Source of the DNA: Aeromonadales bacterium
Lineage (GTDB): Bacteria; Pseudomonadota; Gammaproteobacteria; Enterobacterales; GCA-002770795
Direction: 5' to 3'
DNA: 42,822 nucleotides
Assembly: GCA_011322365.1 (NCBI GenBank)
Contig: DRNA01000142.1
Span: forward strand, 1 to 42,822
Below, in pieces: positions 41,725-42,822 of the stretch. How positions within the stretch are numbered: position 1 is the stretch's first letter; every line of letters starts with the position of its first letter. Below the pieces are notes generated by a model. The model did not search any database. It was not told the DNA's origin and worked only from the letters and a program-made list of their open reading frames with translations. The translations under genes and the position numbers were made by a program.

Positions 41725-42333
41725 TTAGAAGCTAAACCGAATGCCGGTGTTATATGAACTGTCACTAAAGTCCGTATCTATATCAAAATACCACCCTACG
41801 GATTTGTTGAACTTATAGAGTCCCCCTAGTTGAAATAGAGTATCATCACGATAAATAAAATCTACATGATCCAGATTTAGATAATTTACGTCCATTTTAA
41901 CTTCTAATTTACTGTTGATATTACTACGTAATCCAACAACTACCTGATATCCATTTTCTTTTGATGAAAAAAAATCACCCACGCCAACTTTAGCTTTAAC
42001 GCCATCCAACTCGGTAAAAAACGTACTATCCGCAGTGATATCCTTCTTATAGCCAATACCAAAAGCTATAACCGTATCTCTGGTTCCAAACCGATTATAA
42101 TCACCATTAGCATTAAAACCAAATGCCTTTGAGTCCACCGATTGATACTCAGCATTAATAAAGAAGCTCTCATTAAGTTCAAAATTTCCCTTGATTCCAA
42201 AGCCATCAAATTTATTTATGCCACCGATATTACTCACGTAACCTATATTTACATAATCAAACGAAGGTGTTTCTGCAAACATGTTGAATGATAACGCCGA
42301 AAGTATCGCGCCAACAATAAGTGTCTTTTTCAT
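41725..42333 (-). CDS. Small outer-membrane beta-barrel protein
   Basis: 202 residues. Signal peptide MKKTLIVGAILSALSFNMFA is followed by eight or so alternating amphipathic strands, for example VNIGYVSNIGGINKFDGFGI, FINAEYQSVDSKAFG, TVIAFGIGYKKDITADSTFF and a C-terminal strand ending in aromatic Phe (GIRFSF). The size and pattern fit an OmpA-like / opacity-type 8-stranded barrel. No family-specific motif is visible and the role is unknown. It is a single-gene unit: terminator downstream and a 207-base region upstream. Confidence 0.82.
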   Translation of the reverse strand: MKKTLIVGAILSALSFNMFAETPSFDYVNIGYVSNIGGINKFDGFGIKGNFELNESFFINAEYQSVDSKAFGFNANGDYNRFGTRDTVIAFGIGYKKDITADSTFFTELDGVKAKVGVGDFFSSKENGYQVVVGLRSNINSKLEVKMDVNYLNLDHVDFIYRDDTLFQLGGLYKFNKSVGWYFDIDTDFSDSSYNTGIRFSF

Positions 42334-42540
42334 GATTTATTATTCCTTTTCAAAAAGTTAACTAATGGATTGTTATTAAGGCTAGCTCTATTCATTGCTT
42401 GTATCCTCTGGCTCAATACCCTGTCCGGAATCAATTAATAGAGATACCGTAAATAACCCCATAAGTATATAAAGCGTTCTCTGAATATTACCTGAATAGC
42501 TTCAAAGAAATGGGTATCTATCCATGAAGAAAAATGGAGA

Positions 42541-42822
42541 CTATTTTTCTTCGAGAGCTGAGCCAAAATCGCCCTCATATTGTGCACTCAGGTAGACAAC
42601 CACTGCAAAGGCAGCCACATTCTGGGCCATTTCATCGGGAACAATCTTATCCAGCGTATCGTTTGAAGTATGGTGCCAGTCGAAATAGTGGGTGCCATCC
42701 TGCTTCAGATCAAAAACCGCCAGACCCTGTGCATGAAAAGGAGAAAAGTCCGGGCCGCCTTCTGCCTTTTTTTCGCCCAGGGTTATTCCCAGGGGTTGTA
42801 ATATTTTAGCCATAGACACTAT
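42541..42822 (-). CDS. M28-family metallopeptidase, C-terminal part (cut by window edge)
   Basis: The frame runs off the right edge, so the gene begins outside. The visible 93 residues contain GGPDFSPFHAQGLAVFDLKQ, GTHYFDWHHTSNDTLDKIVP and AAFAVVVYLSAQYEG. HHTSNDTLDKI is the metal-ligand histidine region of M28 (aminopeptidase Y / glutaminyl cyclase-like) peptidases, and D/S-DFSPF is the preceding conserved loop. These enzymes are usually exported zinc aminopeptidases. The N-terminal domain and signal peptide cannot be assessed. Between this gene and the barrel protein lie 207 bases with no gene seen. Confidence 0.88.
   Translation of the reverse strand: MVSMAKILQPLGITLGEKKAEGGPDFSPFHAQGLAVFDLKQDGTHYFDWHHTSNDTLDKIVPDEMAQNVAAFAVVVYLSAQYEGDFGSALEEK

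Noticed and set aside
42534-42809. Plus-strand frame at the right edge
   Set aside because: It is opposite the M28 peptidase C-terminus with its conserved HHTSNDTLD motif. Its proline- and histidine-rich product looks like a shadow.
1-42822. tRNA, rRNA, CRISPR array, insertion sequence or prophage genes
   Set aside because: I looked for characteristic sequence patterns and protein families and found none. A covariance-model scan would be needed to exclude small structured RNAs.

Overview
The window looks like chromosome from a moderately AT-rich gammaproteobacterium. Pointers are DusA, a MoxR-BatD operon with DUF4381, DUF2333, PCu(A)C, and UmuDC. A PPi-dependent phosphofructokinase (partial, left edge), a membrane H+/Na+-pyrophosphatase and a soluble pyrophosphatase lie within the first 11 kb. 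That combination is best known from methanotrophic, methylotrophic and sulfur-oxidising gammaproteobacteria. The species cannot be named from this sequence alone.

Layout. 1-500: end of the PPi-PFK gene. 511-903: small membrane protein. 1243-6736: a very large DUF4011 / SF1 helicase / Vsr-like nuclease gene of a defence type, broken by one frameshift near 2595 and preceded by two adjacent operator-like dyads. 6748-7911: HPt plus degenerate HD-GYP protein. 8066-10920: hppA and ppa, divergent. 11000-12467: ECF sigma factor and a DUF4097 surface protein. 12584-16444: DUF2333, PCu(A)C copper chaperone, PspC, PspA and DusA, all on the minus strand. 16598-18418: MscS-type channel. 18454-25986: lipoprotein and the tightly packed moxR-DUF58-DUF4381-batA-batB/C-batD operon, read leftward. 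26148-28232: OmpR-type two-component pair. 28422-35769: efflux ABC transporter (adaptor, ATPase, two permeases) with its own NtrC-type sigma-54 activator and histidine kinase. 36005-37075: secreted Cys- and Lys-containing protein of unknown function. 37151-38971: umuDC behind a 40-bp palindrome. 38983-41519: Fur-box-linked porin, FMN-binding and PepSY proteins. 41725-42333: small beta-barrel protein. 42541 to the end: C-terminus of an M28-type peptidase.

The most notable region is 28144-35824. A textbook sigma-54 promoter (28365-28380) precedes an ABC efflux operon that carries its own sigma-54 activator, so the unit looks self-contained and autoregulated. It is bracketed by two copies of a 56-bp stretch from the 3' end of the upstream OmpR-type kinase gene. 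The copies differ at four positions, all synonymous in the kinase frame. This looks like the scar of a cassette acquired by recombination with a diverged relative.

Other points: the Fur box followed by porin / flavinylated FMN-binding / PepSY genes suggests an iron-responsive envelope redox module, and the BatB/C protein has a lysine-rich tail of about 160 residues. No tRNA, rRNA, CRISPR array, insertion sequence or prophage gene was recognised.
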